In this document: piece by piece, positions 60,816 to 64,000 of the stretch
Layout of the letters: every line of letters begins with the position of its first letter
Position numbering within the stretch: position 1 is the stretch's first letter
From: Antedon mediterranea
Taxonomy: Eukaryota > Echinodermata > Crinoidea > Comatulida > Antedonidae
Assembly (NCBI RefSeq): GCF_964355755.1
Contig: NC_092675.1
Coordinates: 31,210,912-31,274,911, forward strand
Length of the DNA: 64,000 nucleotides
Reading direction: 5' to 3'
Made by a program: the position numbers and the translations under genes
Notes under the pieces: generated by a model
Seen by the model: only the letters and a program-made list of their open reading frames with translations
Told to the model about the DNA's origin: nothing
The model's database searches: none

Positions 60816-61116
60816 ATGGAGTTAAAACATAAAGAATTACTGCAGACTCACAGGACAAAGTTTATCCATTCTGTGGACCAAGTTGATAGATTATTGTACC
60901 CAGTGCTTCATCATAGGATTCTATCCCAGGCTGATATAACATTAATAAACCAGCAACCTACTGCCCATTCAAAGGTACAAACACTTTTGGATATTTTACC
61001 AACAAAAGGAAAAGAAGCATTTAAAACGTTATGTCTAGCTTTGGAAACCACGTATCCACATCTACTGACCGTGATGTTTTTAAGTACAGACTCACTTATG
61101 GGTGCTGGCCAACAAG
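60816..61116 (+). CDS. CARD-domain protein, first coding exon (caspase-2/CRADD type)
   Basis: The exon runs from ATG 60816 to a GTAAGT donor after 61116 (phase 1), 100 codons. Residues about 5-92 form a CARD. HKELLQTHRTKFIHSVDQ is helix 1-2, ILSQADITLINQQPT matches the RAIDD/caspase-2 pattern, and LLDILPTKGKEAFKTLCLAL is the hallmark second half. CARD proteins build death-domain-fold complexes such as the PIDDosome or apoptosome. Whether this gene is an initiator caspase, a CRADD-like adaptor or another CARD protein cannot be told, because no further exon was recognised before 64000. The next intron starts with a minisatellite 295 bp downstream. Confidence 0.75.
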
Positions 61117-61410
61117 GTAAGTTTCTTTTAACAATAAATATTTTTAACTTTTAATTTTATATAGATATGTTTTATCATTTTGTTTGTGTGACTTTACATT
61201 TTTGGTAAGTGTAGGCTTAAGTGCAAGACATTTAAGTTAACCCATATCCTCTAGTTTTTTTTGGAGAAACATAAAATAAAGTTTTCAATGGTGTTGTACA
61301 TAGGAAATCACTTTGTTGGAGGATTATCCATTTGATGTTTAAAAGAGTTAAACATTTTACCATGTCAATTTTGTGGAGATCCATTATGAACAATGTGACC
61401 CATATGTGAA

Positions 61411-62260
61411 GAGCCATGGATGTGAGATTTGTAAGTTCTTAGTATACAGCATTGATGTCAATACCAAGGTGGAGAGCCATGGATGTGAGATTTGTAAGTT
61501 CTTAGTATACAACATCGATGTCAATACCAAGGTGGAGAGCCATGGATGTGAGATTTTAAGTTCTTAGTATACAGCATTGATGTCAATACCAAGGTGGAGA
61601 GCCATGGATGTGAGATTTTAAGTTCTTACAGTAGTATACAGCATCGATGTCAATACCAAGGTGGAGAGCCATCATGGATGTGAGATTTTAAGTTCTTAGT
61701 ATACAGCATTGATGTCAATACCAAGGTGGAGAGCCATCATGGATGTGAGATTTTAAGTTCTTAGTATACAGCATTGATGTCAATACCAAGGTGGAGAGCC
61801 ATCATGGATGTGAGATTTTAAGTTCTTAGTATACAGCATTGATGTCAATACCAAGGTGGAGAGCCATCATGGATGTGAGATTTTAAGTTCTTAGTATACA
61901 GCATCGATGTCAATACCAAGGTGGAGAGCCATGGATGTGAGATTTGTAAGTTCTTAGTATACAGCATCGATGTCAATACCAAGGTGGAGAGCCATGGATG
62001 TGAGATTTGTAAGTTCTTAGTATACAGCATCGATGTCAATACCAAGGTGGAGAGCCATGGATGTGAGATTTTAAGTTCTTAGTATACAGCATTGATGTCA
62101 ATACCAATGTGGAGAGCCATCATGGATGTGAGATTTGTAAGTTCTTAGTATACAGCATTGATGTCAATACCAAGGTGGAGAGCCATGGATGTGAGATTTT
62201 TAAGTTCTTACTGCATAGCATTGGTACCACTACCAATGTTGAGAACCCATTGATAAGAGA
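61411..62260. repeat. Minisatellite, 13 copies of a 62-67 bp unit
   Basis: Units start at 61411, 61474, 61537, 61599, 61666, 61731, 61796, 61861, 61926, 61989, 62052, 62114 and 62179. The core is GAGCCATGGATGTGAGATTT, AAGTTCTTAGTATACAGCAT and GATGTCAATACCAAGGTG. Length variants come from an inserted CAT, a GT next to the T run and a CAGTAGTA insertion. 63-bp units keep a reading frame open on either strand, giving spurious repeat ORFs. It lies in the presumed first coding intron of the CARD gene. Confidence 0.92.
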
Positions 62261-63287
62261 TTTAAGTTGTAGCAGTATGCCACATGTACTGTAAGTGTAA
62301 AGGTGGTATTAATAACTTTTTGGTGTCCATTGTTTCCTGGTATCCTTGTCTGCTTAGATCATAACCAACTGTCTAATTTATTTTTAACCTATATTGAGTA
62401 CAAACAGTAGATAGAATCAATCTTTTTCTCATTTTTATTACACACTACGTTACATTACTTTTAAGATATAAGTTTTCAGTGCTTAAACATATCACACCTC
62501 TGCACCCATAACTACAGTACATTTGGTACTTTTTGGAGATTGTAATGAAAATGTCATGGTTACAGACATGACTGACATGGTCTGTAAACCTTGCTAAAAA
62601 AATTTTTTTTTCATCATTGCTAAATATTTGATTAGTCAGTTCAATTATACTGTATTAGCAAAGACAAATGGTTTTCACACATTAATTGCAGTTTATTCTA
62701 TTCACAGTATGCATTCTGAATATATTAATTGTATAGAAATGTTGACTTGTTACAGCCAGTCAGCCAGTCCACAGATTAAGTCAATGTGTACATAAGGATG
62801 CTTTATCATTAATAGCAAATCACAATAGACAGACCAGGATGTTTACATTTAAACAAACGCTATGTTTGCATGTTACATTGTTATTCAAAATTTAACATCA
62901 TTTTTTCTCATCGTTTGGTTTTACAATTTATGTGTGTGTCCAGACACTCTGAAATTAGATAATAATATTCAAAACTCATACAATTCTTTCCTTTTGAATC
63001 AATAAAGACATTTTTTTCTTATATTTTTTTTAAACGATAATGAATAAAGTAAAGTAAAACATAGAAATTTACATTTGCAGTTTGTGTGCATGCAGAATGT
63101 TTTCCCTTCTAACATTTAATTTGAATAATATCCCTAACCCCTGTACATTACAGTAAGTAAAACATACTCAATGACATAATATTTCAGCCTACAATGCAGT
63201 GTACAGTATGTGTACATTCATCTGTGTCTATAATTAAAGAACATCAACTTCACAGTTTTTGTCTTTAGAAATATGAAAGAATGTGCA
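62261..63287. other. Presumed intron of the CARD gene, nothing firm
   Basis: AT-rich with no confirmed exon. A TTACAG at 62751-62756 is followed by about 47 open codons in the right phase (starting ASQPVHRLSQC), but they show no recognisable domain and no good donor. Confidence 0.35.
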
Positions 63288-63480
63288 TTAACACTTTGAC
63301 TGCCAAACACGAAGATCTTCGTTTTTGGAAACACAACGCTTGACTGCCAAACACGAAGATCTTCGTTTTTCGCGTTTTTTTACGAAATCCGGTAGATAGG
63401 TTAATTATTGGTATATACTATAAATATGGACACTATATTCGGTCTGGACCGTGAATATTTTTCTTTTTGAAAGTAACTAA
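63288..63480. mobile_element. piggyBac-like repeat, left end
   Basis: TTAA (63288-63291) is followed by CACTTTGACTGCC, the usual start of a piggyBac-type terminal repeat. ACTGCCAAACACGAAGATCTTCG, with the 12-bp palindrome CGAAGATCTTCG, then occurs twice (about 63298 and 63343), a 45-bp duplication. The opposite end (GGCAGTCAAAGTG...TTAA) was not found before 64000. Confidence 0.5.
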
Positions 63481-64000
63481 TCTGGTTACGAACGATTGTC
63501 AAAATGGTACCTGTCGAAATAACATACACCGCGCATCACAGTAGCGCGTACAGCGATGGTTTGGCGCATTGTGTATCGGTCGCGCGCTAGCTATGCCGCC
63601 GAAGCATTACAAAGGTTTATGTGGATTGGCATGTTTGTTATCTGAATAAAAAATAATGGATGAATTTTCAATATGAAGTCTTTAATTTTATTATTGTATG
63701 TATACCCTAATTGTTTTGGTGTTTCACTGTAAGTGGCCGAGTTTCACGCAACAAATTTGTTTAGAAATTGTATGAATATTATCATCAGTTTACTAGCTAG
63801 GCTAGTAGTACTAGGCTAGCTAGGCTATAGCCTAGGCCTAGTCGTAAAACGGTTCCGGACCAACTTTAGGCCTGGTGTCTTTACTATGTGGATTTTGGCG
63901 AAACATTGATGTAAGATTTATGATTTATAAAATATAATAAATTTTTCGATAGGGATAACTTGTTTTTATAGGCCTACTGGTGCCGTGTAAGTAACTTTTT
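63481..64000. other. Right edge, no gene seen
   Basis: Contains CpG-bearing sequence near 63520-63600 (GCGCGTACAGCG, CGGTCGCGCGCTAGC) and GGCCTA/CTAGCTAGG words at 63790-63850. No exon or RNA gene is supported. Confidence 0.4.

Noticed and set aside
61373-62294. Repeat-protein ORFs on both strands
   Set aside because: They come from the 63/66-bp minisatellite units. The frames break wherever unit length is not a multiple of three.
62757-62898. Open stretch after TTACAG, in phase with the CARD exon
   Set aside because: It is open for about 47 codons, but there is no recognisable domain, no clear donor and AT-rich codon use. It may be a chance ORF.

Overview
The window is AT-rich invertebrate nuclear DNA. 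It has many short exons with GT-AG introns, abundant MITEs and Penelope retroelements, and frequent GGCCTA-type words. Gene content and these words suggest a deuterostome, most likely an echinoderm, but the species cannot be fixed from sequence alone. All exon boundaries below were placed by hand from splice sites, reading phase and family similarity.

Layout. (1) 340-1418, minus strand: three exons of a gene with repeated discoidin (F5/8 type C) domains, running off the left edge. (2) 4607-13986 and 23416-32677, plus strand: two tandem 20-exon long-chain acyl-CoA synthetase genes (ACSL1/5/6 type). They share the same exon sizes except at the ends. Some exons are almost identical at nucleotide level while neighbouring exons have diverged, which points to gene conversion. 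(3) 15972-21399, between them: a repeat island with three 1.4-kb tandem units, three 50-65 bp mini-units, a tRNA-Val-like gene and two direct copies of a short TIR element. A tRNA-headed SINE follows at 22204. (4) 32678-38346: a gene-poor intergenic stretch. (5) 38347-52316, plus strand: a complete USP53/USP54-type gene with an N-terminal USP domain and a long low-complexity tail. A Penelope-like element (43084-45476) sits antisense in its intron 7. (6) 54264-57020: a second Penelope insertion arranged as an almost perfect 1.36-kb-arm palindrome. (7) 57630-58607, minus strand: a FAM241B (DUF4605) homologue. (8) 60816-61116, plus strand: first coding exon of a CARD protein, divergent from FAM241B, followed by a 13-copy minisatellite. 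(9) 63288 onward: the start of a piggyBac-like repeat.

Strongest observations: the two Penelope insertions have 12-13 bp target-site duplications and inverted architecture, and a candidate minimal type I hammerhead ribozyme lies 9 nt after the RT/GIY-YIG stop codon. The ACSL pair shows conversion tracts, a conserved signal-peptide-like first exon and a triplicated splice donor. The tandem array has Helentron-like ends. One MITE family (TIR around GCTCTGTCTACACTATCAAA) has eight copies here, most of them in introns.
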